Under the pieces are notes generated by a model, which did no database searches, had not been told where the DNA came from, and saw only the letters and a list, made by a program, of their open reading frames with translations. A stretch of 64,000 nt of DNA, from the NCBI GenBank assembly GCA_026874595.1, contig CM049306.1, positions 105,537,142-105,601,141 on the forward strand, read 5' to 3'. Below are positions 1 through 13,241 of the stretch, in pieces. Position numbers and translations under genes: made by a program. Each line of letters begins with the position of its first letter. Within the stretch, counting starts at the first letter, position 1. This stretch comes from Sipunculus nudus. Its lineage: Eukaryota; Annelida; Sipuncula; Golfingiida; Sipunculidae.

Positions 1-1573
1 AAAACGGTGACATCGACGGATGGTAAATTCACCAATCACCATGCTTAAAAATCCTCGACGATGGAAAGAGCCTGCCAAAAGAAAATAGAACTGTAACAGC
101 AGCGTGAGAACAATCGTGAGGAACACTAATCTGATGTTTTCCATAATGATAGTCATAGGTTTAGGAACAAGTTTGCATTATCAATAGCATCATCTTAAAA
201 TACAGGTAAATATTTCCAGATTCTTTTTACATTAAAATTCATCACCTTTTCTTCAACATGAATTCTGATAAGTTTGAACTAATGATTGTTTCTTAAGAAT
301 GGATTGTAACCGCTTCATAAAATGAGGTAAAAAAAATCTTCAGCGATGAAATTACCAAAAGAAAATACTAGTATATGTCGCCTTAAGATTAAAGACATCT
401 GAAGTGAGAGAAACTGGACTTGACCATGGATGTACCTGCATGATTGCCTCGTTTTCATTAAAAAAACTCGTGGCGTGTACATTGTCTGCATCCATTCAAA
501 ACCTGCATCTTTTAAAACTGTATCAAATTAGCCCTAATTACTTCAAAACCATACATTCACGAGTACGTGATTTCACTTGGTATCTTTAGCGAGTCAACGC
601 TGTAAATTAAACCATTAATACAAAGATTTCTCATTCTTCCCGGGCAGTCTCTCCCGTGGGAGGATTGATCAGAATTTTCATTTTTCGAGTGGGAGAGATT
701 GGAATTTTGGGATGAGAATACTCAGATATCCATTGAAGAAATGGAATTATTTCATGCCAACTCTTATTTTTGTCATTTAAAATAATTCCATGTTTATCTT
801 AATTCTTTCTTAATTTGTAACTTTATCTTTCTTATACATTAATTCTGATCTATTAATTTGTTTACAAAAAGTAAGCTGCCCCGTAAAAATATAATAATAG
901 AACAAGAAGCATACAACTACAGGTTGGGAAAACTATTGTATTATCATATTCCTTGTTTATATCTAATTGTTTGAAATATCATTTTGATATAGCAGGAACA
1001 GATTTAAGCTGACAGAATCCATTCAATTAAAAATCTCGGGAATAGTAACAGCTGATGCCACAGTGTTATCATCTGTTGTTCACGTGATTATTATTACTTT
1101 AACAATAGGATGTGTTGTTCATGAATTTATTAACATTGTACAGTCTGTAATAAGAACCTACCCTACCTATACAAGAATATCATTTAACTATTACGTTTGT
1201 TCTGGGGGAAAATGAGAATTCCTGTTGTTCCCGGAAAAAAATAGAATTCTCATTTTCCCGGGAGTAATGAAAATTAAGAGAAAAAGTTTGAAATGATTCC
1301 TGTTATTCCCACAAAGATTCCCAAATTCTCATTTTTCCAGGGACAATATTCTAGATCTTCCCAGAATGTCATCCCCCCCCCTTATATATGTTGACTATAG
1401 TCCTATTCATTTTTTTTCTTTTGCCTTCTTGATATTTCTTTTTCATAATGTATATTTTACGTGCATAATGTATACTTTTAATTGCTTTATTTTTTCTTAA
1501 CCCAACAAATTATAATTCTTGATACTTTAACAGTGATATATACCCATGTGAACACGTGCTAAGCGGAATAGGG
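1..1573. other. AT-rich non-coding stretch
   Basis: I see no gene here. The only sizeable ORF (404-589, 61 codons) has no recognisable motif, no splice context and unremarkable composition. Around 1205-1350 there are short inverted and direct copies of GAATTCTCATTTTCCCGGG-like sequence, which look like decayed repeat DNA, and there is a C run near 1373-1381. Confidence 0.5.
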
Positions 1574-2000
1574 TCAGACTAATCACCCAATCGGACCCCT
1601 TCGGACCTTGGAATATTGAAAAATACATTTTTTAGTCATCTTATATTGAGAATTAATTTATTTTATTTAGAAATTTGATTTAAAAACTTACATCCCCATC
1701 AGACCGAATGAGACCCAAATAAGACCTTTAAATATTGAGAAATATCTTTTAAAATCATCTGTTTAGACTAATTGACAAAATGGTTAATTTTCAGTATCTC
1801 ATCCTTTATTGTTCTTAAAACTAAGGAAAATGTCAAGTAAAAATTCATATCTGCCTATCTTATAATAAGAGACATTTTTTTTACTTAATTTATACATTTG
1901 CTTTATTAAATTTATGTCCCATCAGACCTTATCAGAACTCATCGGACCCATTTTAATCAACTTATCTGTTTTGAATTATGGACAAAAGGGTTTATTTTCA
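1574..2000. repeat. Left copy of an inverted repeat pair (partner about 7450-7683)
   Basis: The edge reads GGGTCAGACTAATCACCC, followed by several ATCGGACC/CATCAGACC-like motifs and AATATTGAGAAATA spacers. The same series occurs in reverse complement at about 7450-7683, ending GGGGTGATAAGTCTGACCC. The pair could be the arms of one ~6.1-kb element or two independent insertions. No target-site duplication is obvious. Confidence 0.5.
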
Positions 2001-3565
2001 GTATTTCACTTATCTTTTTAATATAAATGTTACCCCTAGATTTTGTTTATAAATCTGAATTTGAACCAGGAATATTAAACAAATCTCCATACACACATAC
2101 ACACCAATTAAGGAAATGAATTTCAGACAGAGCATGAAATAAATATTTATTTACAGACACTGACGCAAGTTCCCCCTTTCCCCACTATCACCACCAACAC
2201 AATAAAAAAATAATGATAAAAGATATATAATTTTTTTTGTAGATAACACAAATGTTTCATATAATTTAAAGTTGCCCAAGCCAACCAGGCTGCGTCGTAC
2301 ATCATTTTATGACGAAGCAACAACTTTCGTTGTTGGTTCGGTTTGAAGTTTTGTAGGTGCTTTGTATACCTGCCGTAGTCCACATGACAGTACACGTAGT
2401 AGTGTAGGGGCATATGTAGCAAATTCGTCCTGAGTAAATTTTGTTTGTAAAAATATGACACCCCATGCATTTTTGTTCTTCACCTTTCTATGAAGCCTTA
2501 AAAACATGGTGCCAATTTTTTTATTCAGTTTTGACATATCTTTCAGCTTGTATTAAAATAGTATTTAAAATGTTAAATTAATAAACTTTGACCGAAACAT
2601 AAACAAAGTAAGCTCGGACAAGAGGTTACGAAAGGTTCTATTGGAATGTATTTACATACTAAACACACAAACTTAGTTCTCTGACTAGTTTGGGATTGTC
2701 TAAAATTATTTTTTGGTTATATTAAATGTACCTATTCACATACCAAGTAAATTTGAGTAACCAAGTAAACACATATAGTGTTAAATGCTTAATACACATA
2801 GCTTGTTTTTTTTCTCCATAAAATATTATGGTATCTGCTAATATTTCATTGTAAACCATTTGAGTACTCCTGTACACAAGTGATGTTAGGTTTGCGAGAT
2901 CAGTGGTACAAATGTAAACATAGCGCGCATGCCACCTCGCGGCCAAACCGCGCTACTTTACAAATCAAGATTTTCTCAAGCATCCCAATAGTGTATCTTT
3001 TTTTTTATCTTCCATATCATTTCTCCTTGTTTGGGAGTTGTGCACGCGCAAGAACAGACGACCTCTAGTTATGGTCTTTTTATGGTACACAGACACATGT
3101 GGACTGTGTTTACTCACACACAGGACCATAACAATGAATGAAACAGGTGAATTGGAAATTGTAAGTCCGTGTACAGGGATGGTTTTGCCAAACTAATGAA
3201 CAAATAGCATGAGATAGTTCACATAATGTTGCAAATGTTTATGTACCTTGACAGTTTTCTTCATGGGATATGTGTTAATTTGTTTCTATAAGCAATGGTA
3301 ATCTCTAGTCATTTAAGCTATCCCATAAGGTAGCTCCCACACGTGTAGTTTCTTAGACACTTAATTTTCCTATACATTGAGGTAAAAATGAATGACAGAC
3401 ACACACACACGTATGAGTGTGTGTGTAGAGAGAGAAAGAGTGACGCCTTTTAGATAGTAAAATGTTTATTGATATTAGTCTATCTGAAAGGCATCACTCT
3501 TACTCCAAACCTACACTTCCACTACAGACTAACACGGCTATACCACTAATCATTATATTTAGTAA

Positions 3566-3567
<2 letters not shown>

Positions 3568-3619
<52 letters not shown>
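3568..3619. repeat. (TA)n microsatellite
   Basis: About 50 bp of uninterrupted alternating T and A follows AGTAAATACA. Confidence 0.95.
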
Positions 3620-3620
<1 letters not shown>

Positions 3621-3790
3621 TCTAATGGTTTACTGCAATTAGCAACTGCGAGAGTGCTCAATGGTATGACATCAGAGCTATATAATCAATCGGACAGTGA
3701 TGAGTGCAGCACGTTGCACGAAACAACGTAGTAGTAAAAATGTCTGACAAAATTTGATCCGTCTATTTGTATAATTACACACACAGGCAC

Positions 3791-3808
3791 ACATATATAT
3801 ATACATAC

Positions 3809-3893
<85 letters not shown>

Positions 3894-3923
3894 GAGAAGG
3901 AGAGAGACAGAAAGAGAGAGAGA
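3791..3923. repeat. Compound (AT)n-(AG)n microsatellite
   Basis: An AT-rich run with ATAC interruptions (3791-3850) changes directly into a pure AG run (3851-3890), then a degenerate AG-rich tail. The same AT-to-AG order recurs at 7139-7217. Confidence 0.95.
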
Positions 3924-5354
3924 TGTGATGCATTCATACACTATTGTATTTTCTTGCAAAATCATTTTAAATAAAATATTGTTTTACAAGACAGGTTTTA
4001 ATATTTAATTTTAACATTTGCCAAATGAACGTACAAATAATGATTAATTATTTCTACTTTTTAACAATTTATTATTTAGGTGAGATCATTCAGCAGTAAG
4101 TTGGACCAGCAGTAAGAAACACGAACTAAGCTCAGATTCTTTGAGACTTGGTTTCTTGAAATTACTTGAACATGTGCCGTTTCAGAAAAGTTCAATGTAC
4201 TTAAAAGGGAATTTGTATGTGCTGTTAAAACAACCTTAATGTTGACTTCCTCTATACCGGTCCCCATATTATAACCCAAAAAATTTTGTAATTGTTTTTA
4301 TGGCCTTTATTAAAATAACAATAACCAAAAAGAAATGCAAAAACCTTCAATTACATTCAAGACATTTGTGTATTGTATAAGGCACGTGTCATTTTGTTAT
4401 CTTGTTCAATAAATCAAAATCGTTCTTGGTTACGATTTAAGGGAAAACGAGCATTAGTTAAGCAGGTATAAAATGCTTAAGTTTTTGTCTGGAGTTATTT
4501 GGTATAAAATGATAAAAAAAACATGGGCTCCAATCAAAGATGTACATTCCGCTGTTGCATCCGACATACCCTGCATTTAATGACATAACTAGTCAGATTT
4601 TATGAAATATAAGAATAGACTTTTCTTTATTCTTTATTTCATAATTCGCATTATATATAGATAGTACAAGCTGGGTGCTACTCATTGTCTACAGATTACT
4701 ATTTTCATAAAAAAAATGAATGTACCAGTGATCTTGCTCCGACGGATGGAACAGCCTATGTAGCCACTGTGCCATCACAAGTCATTTAAGGATAATGAAA
4801 AAGCGACAAGAATTCAACAATAACCAGCATTTAACTTTACCATTGTTATATTTAAACTTTACCATTGGTTTTACCATAGTTTCTGTTAAGATTTGTCCGT
4901 TTTTGTTATTGTACTGGTATAACCTGAATGCCTCGGTTTCATATTCCCATAAATGTATTAAAGAAATTGACCCACCAAACAAATTAAAGAGGGGGCTAAA
5001 GATGGGATAGAAGAACAACTGTAAACACGTTCGATAACATTATGACTAATGATGACACTTTTTTTGTTATGATTTGACATTTACTTCAAGTTTGTTTCCT
5101 TCAACAGGACTTTTATAAAATTCTAAATTTTTAAGGTCCCTTTGTTTTGTTTTACAAAGCACTTTCCTTAATGAATTCTGCAGCAAAACATGCATTTAAT
5201 TCAAAGTTGATTATCTGTCCTTTACATGTCTCATTCTACTGTAAATGTCTGTAAATAAATGTCTGTAAATAACTGATGAAAATAGCTACTCCACAGAAGG
5301 TATAATTGCTCCCAAATGATATGCTATTGCCCGCACAGAGCTGAGGTTATATGA

Positions 5355-5356
<2 letters not shown>

Positions 5357-5387
<31 letters not shown>

Positions 5388-5388
5388 T
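5357..5388. repeat. (ATT)n microsatellite
   Basis: About ten perfect ATT trinucleotides. Confidence 0.9.
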
Positions 5389-6343
5389 TGCTTCTTAATA
5401 TGTACTCCATTTCACTGTGAATGGTGGACTAGGTAGAATTTCCTAAAACTTTGGGTTGGGTTAGTGAGAATCTGGCATTAAATCCAGACAAAGTTGTCCT
5501 TTTTCTGTTGTTTATTCTTCACAAAATATGTAAAAAGATTTAGTCATCCACCTTAAAACTTTACAAATTATTTTTTGGATTATGACCAAAACATAAAAAT
5601 ACTACCTAGAATTCCTTAGGAACCTTTAAATATACTTTGGATGAACTAACCGTAAGAGACGGGTTTTTATACCTTCACTATCAGCGAGCGGATAGTGATG
5701 TTGGTGATGTAATAATCGAACAATAGGATGACGCAATAACAAAATCATATCAAATGGAAGAATAACAGGGCCATTTTCATATTTTATGTATAAATGAAGC
5801 AAATATTTAGTCACTGGTTAAAACCAAGGAAAGTGGAGCCATACTGTATACGATACAGGTTGCCTGAAATCAGCAAGTGGTCCGCCATATGTACATTGCA
5901 CAAACTACCCAAGGATACCTTGTTGTCTCTATATGATTTTTTTTAATGAATTTATCAATGAAATTTTGTAGAACAATAAACTGGTGGACAAACAACAGCT
6001 GATTAATTTTCATGATTAGTCTGATGAATCTTGATGCGGATCCATGTGTTGGCGGAGGTTTGCGCTCTATAGGTGCTCTCTAATATTGTAATAAACGTCT
6101 TAACGCAGTATTTGAGTGTCTAGTCTAAGTTATTGTGATGTAATATATCTTACTAACCATTTTGAGGTGTTTAGTTGCTATACATCTCTCTGTATGAAAT
6201 ATTTATATATAATGGTCCTCAATTTTTGCTCTAAAATCAAATTTGACCTGAAAAAATAACAAAACCACTTTAGAAAAATCGGCACCATATTTTTTTGTAA
6301 AGTTTAAGGTCTAAGGATCACAAAAATGTAGGGTGTCCTCTTT

Positions 6344-6960
6344 TTACAGGGAAAAATTACTCGGTGACATATGCCCCCACACTATAGGCTCAAATCGAGA
6401 AGACACCTGTCGACCGATTATTCTACGCGAGTGCGCTGAGTTTCGAACAGCGTTTGGACCAGTGGATAGCATGTAGCTGATGATCGATAGGTTATTTGTG
6501 ACTGCGCTTGCCCCAAGAATGTGCATATTGTCCACATAATCAGCCAAGGTTACAACACTCTGCAGAAAATCCATGTACTCAGGGATGAACATGTGTTCCT
6601 CAAGAGCCTTCTCAGTAAAGTCAGGATTACGCCTATCTTAAAACTTCCTATTCTGGATGACCTCTGTGGCTGCCAACAAACGGAGGTGCTCATGGGCTTG
6701 CTCACTGCCATAAAAGGCAAGAGATGTTGCAGGATAAAAGCAGTTTCCATCGGCGCCAACACTTTGAGGTGAATATCTACTGAGAGTCAACTTGTTAAGA
6801 TGTCTGAGCAGAAATGTCGTCAAAACTGAATCTTCCTCACTAGGGATAACTGAACCTGGCTGCTGTAGCTGCTGTGGAAGGCACACCTGGTGGGCGTCCA
6901 ACAGCATATATACGCTCCTGTTTGGCAGTGGTTGTCACATCAGGCCCCTAAGCGGCTCCA
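6344..6960 (-). pseudogene. OTU-like cysteine protease pseudogene or transposon-borne fragment
   Basis: Reading leftward from about 6907, the frame gives a conserved-looking block SVGADGNCFYPATSLAFYG, then EHLRLLAATEVIQNRKF. It meets one in-frame TAA at 6638-6640 and continues in the same frame (NPDFTEKALEEHMFIPEYMD, then LQSVVTLADYVDNMHILGAS) to a stop at 6344. The D-G-N-C box is the OTU catalytic signature, in which the residue after C-F-Y is usually R; here it is P. One nonsense codon plus the lost residue suggest a pseudogene. A TTTCCTTCCAG acceptor-like site lies just upstream near 6970-6985, and a second frame near 6850-6960 is open, so a frameshift is also possible. OTU domains occur in host genes and in some transposons; the inverted repeats on either side favour a mobile origin (inference). 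Confidence 0.5.
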
Positions 6961-7137
6961 CCCGGCCTGGAAGGAAATAATTAAAATATGCATTTGAGTC
7001 TTAGGACATCCAGCTAAATTTACACAAAAATTGATCATATCCTGGCATCAGTATGCCTACAAAAAGGAGTTTTAAAGATTTTAAAAGGTCGATCCTAATT
7101 CTACAGACTTTTGTCAATATTTTGAATAAATCTGTCA

Positions 7138-7138
<1 letters not shown>

Positions 7139-7217
<79 letters not shown>
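7139..7217. repeat. Compound (AT)n-(AG)n microsatellite
   Basis: About 50 bp of AT followed by 28 bp of AG, in the same order as the locus near 3.8 kb. Confidence 0.95.
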
Positions 7218-7219
<2 letters not shown>

Positions 7220-7449
7220 CCTTTCTGAGAATTCCATATATAGACTTGATGCTGCTTGTGCGCCTACAATGATTTAACATGCAATAGAAGAGCATTTTTT
7301 TTGTCTCTATAGACAGAAAGGTGCACTTATTCCTATAAGCATTTAAAAGATCTAAAGTTGATCGCAACATCAGGACTGAAACCGGCATGAGAAGTTAGAT
7401 CATCATAGGCCTAAATAATACAGTTACCTAGGCAAAAAATACAAATTTT

Positions 7450-7683
7450 AAGTGCCTGTGAGTCCGATGGGGTCTGATAAGGTCTGATGGGGACATGAAT
7501 TTGATAAATCAAATTTATAAATAAAGAGCAATAAGAGCAATAAAAAGTGAGAAACTGGAAATTAACCCTTTTTTTCATTAACCTGAACATTAAAATTGAC
7601 TTAAAATGTATTTCTCAATATTCAAAGGTCCGATTAGGTCCGATGGGGTCCTATTGGGTCCGATGGGGTGATAAGTCTGACCC
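7450..7683. repeat. Right copy of the inverted repeat pair
   Basis: Contains GTCCGATGGGGTC-type motifs and ends GATAAGTCTGACCC. It is the reverse complement of the block starting at 1574. A run of C interrupted by TTGT (7697-7732) follows immediately. Confidence 0.5.
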
Positions 7684-10158
7684 GCGAAGTTGTCACCCCC
7701 CCCCCCCCCCCCCCTTGTCCCCCCCCCCCCCCGGTTTTGAAGGACTTGTTAGTATATTAATTATTTCCTTCGATGAAACTTACACCGATCGATATCGAAA
7801 CAAATTGGATTGACTAAAATATGATGTTTGGTATTTGGTTTTCTTTTTTGGCATTGTGGTAATTTGTGAGAATATTTATTATATTTAGAATTGTATACAC
7901 TTGCTGATCCCAAATAATATGGCTGCGCCCACAGAAGGGAACACGTTTGACAGAACTCACGCTGGGTTTGTATTATATTTCTTCTTTATCAGTATTATCT
8001 TCACCAAGAATAAGATGGTTTTGTTTTGTTTATGGCACTTATACTAGATACATAAAAAATTAAGTCTTAATGGGCAAGATTGAATGTAGTGACCGGGTGG
8101 GCGATATTACAAGGGTCAATGGGCTGGAATTAGTCTCGACCAAGACTGAAGTGCTAGGCCTCGGGAAGGCGCTGCTTTTTAGCCCAAGTGTGTTTATACC
8201 ATGAGCTAGTTGCTTGAAGTTGGCTTGCGATCTCGTTTGTTATGACAGCTGAATAAAAACAATATTTCAGGATTAAAATATGTTTATTGTACAAAATACA
8301 CATACACACAAACACTTCATATATACTCTTTTTGAGAATCTAATATCATGAATGATATTGTAAGAAGTAAACGAAACAACATTTCAAGATGAAAATATCT
8401 GTTTATTTTATACATACCCATATTGTATATGTTTTAGGAATCTGATATTGTATTTAATACAGTAAGAACTGAATAAAAACATTGAAATATCCTTTTATTT
8501 TATAGTATTTATACATTACACAATGTAATGTTTTATTAAATATTCCTTAAAATTTGCTGATATGCATGTCTTACACATGGTGTATCCCTGATGTATCCTC
8601 CATCACTACCTTTTACAGGTACCGGCCCATATCTTTTTTACCTACTGGATAGGTAATAGATTGTTCATTGTTATTTCTTTGGTTAACATTATCTCCTGTA
8701 CAAGTGTCATATTATTGATTTCTGTCAAGGAAATAATATGTGGATTTACAGAGTATCACACGGAATATACATTAGGATACATATATTACCTAATGAACTC
8801 TTTAATATCCGAAAAATGCAATGAAGACCAAAGGCTACCTCGGACCAGTGCAGTTTATTTTTTATTGTTGACAAATATAAGACAGTTCTTATAATAGGCA
8901 TAATGCAGTATTTTAATATTTTATTTACTGGAAACATAAAATGTATATGCTATTGTATGTCATATCAAATCTGTACCTTTAGACTTCGGACGCTACATGC
9001 TTTGATAAAGTATGTGAGATACAAATGAAGCTACAGTAATGTTGACATTGTTGACGGGGCCTCTTTATTTACAGAGGATTTATTTTGGCAATAATTGCCT
9101 CTGCCAGGAGGGTTTGTGTTAATCGCGATTCATGCGTGTGTTTTAGGGTCGGACGGTAACAGCAACCCCTGGCTTTAACCGCTGGCTAAAGCCGGCTTTA
9201 GCTGGCCTGGTCAATACTACAAAAGTAGCCAATACTGGCTATTACTGGCTAATAATCCTCAATCGAATAAAAAAAAATCCCCAAACCTAATAAACAACAA
9301 CAAATTATATTTAGAATGTTTTTTATTGTTATACAAGCTTGTTCATTGTACTTTGTGCCAGGAAATACTAAAGTAAATGATTTAAAATGACACAAGGTCA
9401 AGAATTATGACGTAATAAGACAAATATACCAATTAAGCAAAGCAGTAATGATACTGTAGGGGGAACCAAGGTTAACTTAGCGCAGTAATATGCATGCTTT
9501 CAACTGTTAAGATTTACAGTTAGAACAAACATTTGACTTGTCAAATGACAAAAGTTCAAGGAGAAATGTCACAAATAAGGTGCTTCACTGTGCCAGTCTC
9601 ACAAGAATCTCTCTGTGCCTGATAGCAGGCCACCAACTTGGCACTATCACTAAATGTCACAGTTCATGTCCCACACCAAGGCCCAATATCAAAGGTTTGT
9701 ACCAGAAAGTCTTTGATAATCAAAAGTTAGGTTCATACACACAGCAATAATAAGCTAGCATGGAGTTTAAATCAAGGTAAGACTGAAATTGACTCAAAAC
9801 TGACCCTGATTTTTCTCTCTTAATTAATCTCCATCCCCATAGCCTCTGGGTTAACAATTAAACATCCTTTAAGTTTAAAGATGCAAGTCAGTATTGTAAA
9901 AAACAAATAATGATTATCAGGGAGCCATACAATGGATCCAGTTTTATGCTCAAGATCATATGAAGACTAATTAAGTTTGGTCACATAACTGTCTCACTTC
10001 CCCCTGTCCATCTAATAACCACATGGTTCACTGCTCTAGTCCAGAGTAAGGCTTTGTGTCTGTTAACATATATTACAGCCATAAAGCCTCATATGGTACT
10101 TTTTTAAACTTTATTTATTTTACATGGATTGTACAACTAAATAAAATAACTAATACGA
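7684..10158. other. Non-coding stretch
   Basis: No gene recognised. Notable items are the poly-C tract at 7697-7732 and a short block near 9165-9265 built from CTGGCTAAAGCCGGCTTTAG and TACTGGCTA units, which looks like internal tandem sequence of a small repeat. ORFs are at most 77 codons and have no motif. Confidence 0.45.
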
Positions 10159-10236
10159 GGCACTCTCCATGGCGATCGAACCTGGGTCACCAGTGGAGAA
10201 AGCCCAGCATTTTACCACTCAGTTGTCCAGGCCCCT
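10159..10236 (-). repeat. tRNA-derived SINE fragment
   Basis: On the - strand a tRNA-like head is visible: an A-box-like ACAACTGAGTGGTAAAATG and, about 35 bp later, a B-box-like GGTTCGATCGCC. It does not fold as a complete tRNA (poor acceptor pairing), so it is called a SINE or tRNA-like relic rather than a functional tRNA gene. Confidence 0.55.
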
Positions 10237-10854
10237 TGGTACCATTAATAGTATAGAAAGTAACAATATATGTGTCAAATTAAACAAATTGGTAACATCT
10301 ATCACGGAAGATGTCATTTATTATTTAAGTTTGTACTTCTCTGTTTAAATATTGAATTTATTTATTTTTGTTAATATTAATAAACATATAGAATAATGTT
10401 ATGTATCCTTATCTAGTTAAATCTGTTCACTTTTCCCAGGATATTACCTGAAACACTCAAAAATGTGTCAATAAAAAAATTAAAAAAAATTTTTTATTCT
10501 CCCTACCTACCCTAATATTTTTGGCCATGTAATCTTAAACAAAGAACTTTTTTTTTTGTCTTATCTACAATTCAGCTTGGGTAAACTGGCAATTTCAAAA
10601 TATGAACTTCAGCACTTGGATTTCAATGTTAGCAGAGTGTTTTTGAAATGTGTGCTATCAGTTCTGAGGTGAGCGGCAGTCTACATCCCACAATAGGACC
10701 CCCCATCACATGATGGAGGATTGCATTTCATGGAATGCAGATTTCTAGTTTTCATATTGTAAATATCGCAGATTTGGAACAACCATCATGTGAGGTCAGA
10801 TAGTTCTCTCTGGAATTCAATAGCAGATATAAATACTCCCACCAGGCCACTCAT

Positions 10855-11649
10855 ACCTATTATCCTTTTCTTGTTTTTGTGCTGTTTAATACCCCCATCT
10901 TTGCCACCTGACAGTGCTGTAAGCATTTTAAGTAAAAAACTAATGGACAGATTTCCTTCATATTATGCATATACATCGATATGGGTTATGGGATGATGTA
11001 TGTTTAAACTGGATTCATGACCTTCCCTGTGAGAGTTGCCTTGACCTTGAATATTGCTAAATATGGTGAAAATCACACAAAAACATAAATATCTCAATAA
11101 GGAATGCATGGATTGGTCCAAAAATCAAATTATCTGATCTTGGATAGCCTTGTCTTCTGTGGAAGATTTTGCATGTACATACATCTTAGAGAGTTTTCTC
11201 ATAGACCAGACAGATGGTGCCACCTACCTTCCTGTTTTCTTAGAATAAATAGCCCTTTTCTCAGAAGTGATTTGCTGTATTGGTCTGAAATTGTGCATGT
11301 CCATAGATCTTGGATACCTCCATGTTGTAGTTAAGACTGGTGTCTCCATCTGCAGTTGTATTTCGGTGGCATTCATCCATCTTTGTGCTTTGGGTAAAAA
11401 TCGCTCGTATATCTGAGGAGTGGATGGATGTATCTGCCTGAAATTTTGGCAAGTTTATCCGTCTTGGATAACTTTTTGAGAGTGGCCTTGACCTTGAATA
11501 TTCCCATATTTGGTGAAAAATATTGTTTCTCTTGTTGATATATGGAGGAAACCATTGTTGCTTGCCAAGTGTCAGTATGTGCTGCTGAGGATGGGGGAGA
11601 TTAATTTTCTTGGGGATATTATGGCACCTGTGGTGCCAAGAAGTTCTAG
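10855..11649 (+). mobile_element. Helitron-like element, 3' part (5' end not found)
   Basis: The 3' end has the Helitron hallmark: a hairpin TGGCACCTGTGGTGCCA (7-bp stem), seven bases later CTAG (11646-11649), then T. The interior shares text with the complete copy at 26314-29494 (for example the segment around ACTAATGGACAGATTTC and CCTTGACCTTGAATATT). No 5' TC hairpin terminus was found upstream, so the copy appears 5'-truncated. It carries no protein gene. Confidence 0.65.
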
Positions 11650-11696
11650 TTTTCAACTCTTCTTTCATGTTACAGTACATTTCTTGTGATCAGAAG

Positions 11697-13233
11697 CAGG
11701 GTTGGGTTTTAGGCTGCCCAAAACCTGTTTTCGGCAGGGCAGAGCTTAAAACCTGCCTTTAACTGCCTAAAATAGGTTATAACCTGCCTAAAACTGCCTT
11801 TTACTGCCTAAAACCTTATTTACCCTTACCTATGACTTTTAGTTTAACTATGTTTTATTGTTAAACATCTAAATGCATTAAAGAAATATGCTCAACAAAT
11901 TAAAATTGAGGATCACTTTATTCAAACTAAACAAATTAAACTATGACACAAAAAAAAAGCAACAAATGAATTCAACACTACTTCATATTCAGGGATTTCC
12001 TTATGAACACAGTTCTCCGACTCTCCTACCTCCATTACTGCCAATTGATAAAAGAATGCTCTTACTTTAAGCTTATAACCAGATACTTTTATTGGCTTTT
12101 TGATCACAAGGGATTAAATTTTGTGATAAATGGAAAATAAATTTTCCTGGATTTTAAATGTTGTTCCATTTACACTGATGAATAGTTCTTTATACTGTAG
12201 TTTCACTAACATAACATGTATATTTTGTATGCCTGTAGCTTCAATGGCAAAAAGCATTGGATTGGTTTTATAAATTATTACATATCTTTTATGCTAGCCA
12301 TAAACTAAAAATATGATAATATCCTTTACATTATCTGATAATGAACATTAATTTCCACTATTTGTTTATTCCCTTAGCTAGGTCATCCCTTGTCAAATTT
12401 TAAGATTTTGTGCACATACTTATCTTCTATATAATGATGGATATACTCTGTTAATTGTATGATGAGATTGTGAAAATGGAACCCTCATTAAACACTATAA
12501 TTAGTATAAAACTGAAAATGTGAAAATATATTTCAATGAATATGTTGCAAACCACAGTATATTCATAATTACTTAGGGGCTGTGTTAAACCTGAAGGCCA
12601 GAGGGGCACTGACTGCATCACTCAGTAAAAGGTTTGCTCAAGAACAGTCTTCAGGGCAAGGGCTTTGATTGCATCCTCCTAGTCATGTATGAAAGTTGAC
12701 ATGAACATCTACTAGGACACAGCAGTAGGACTTATGACCATTGGGTCTTATGACCTCATCACCCTGATAAATTGTAATTAACTTGTCTAATCAAGCATGT
12801 CCTCCCCTCTGATAGTGATACCCTGTCTTACAAGGGCAAACTGGAGGCTGTATTACATCATTCCAGGTAGCTGGGCACTCATCAGGAAACCCAAAAGGTC
12901 CTGATAATGTCATTACCTTGGCCAATAAAACTATGTGCCACACAAACATGGTCTCATGCTCCAGACACCTATACCAGCTCTTTGAAGACTGCATGGTGCC
13001 AGCCAACAGGAAATCATGCATTACTAATACTTGATAGCTTCCAGAAGCCCAGCAAAGCCTTGTGACTGCATCACCCCAGCCAGTATGGTATTTTTACAGA
13101 TATTTAAGTAAAAAATGTAAACAAATATAGGTTTTGGGCACTTTTGGTGCCTAAAACCTGTTTTAGGCGGGGCAGTTTTAACCAGGTTATAACCTATGGT
13201 TAAAACCTTCATGCCTAAAACTTGCCAACCCTG
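11697..13233. mobile_element. Non-autonomous hAT-type DNA transposon (1537 bp)
   Basis: The element starts CAGGGTTGG and ends CCAACCCTG. It is bounded by perfect 8-bp direct repeats ATCAGAAG (11689-11696 and 13234-13241). CAGGG termini with an 8-bp target duplication are typical of the hAT superfamily. Subterminal regions on both sides are rich in GCCTAAAAC/AACCTGCC motifs in opposite orientation, plausible transposase-binding clusters. No transposase ORF remains; the longest ORFs are under 95 codons and lack hAT motifs, so it must depend on an enzyme from elsewhere. The intact duplication suggests a fairly recent insertion. Confidence 0.85.
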
Positions 13234-13241
13234 ATCAGAAG

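Larger units (their letters stand above)
2001..6343. other. Non-coding stretch with microsatellites
   Basis: No gene recognised. ORFs here are short and lack motifs; those at 3678-3965 are translations of dinucleotide repeats. The stretch holds two AT/AG microsatellites, an ATT trinucleotide run (about 5357-5388) and single-copy-looking AT-rich DNA. If the flanking inverted copies are element arms, this would be element interior or later insertions. Confidence 0.5.

Noticed and set aside
3678-3965. 83- to 95-codon ORFs rich in Leu-Ser and Ile-Tyr
   Set aside because: They are translations of the AT/AG microsatellite.
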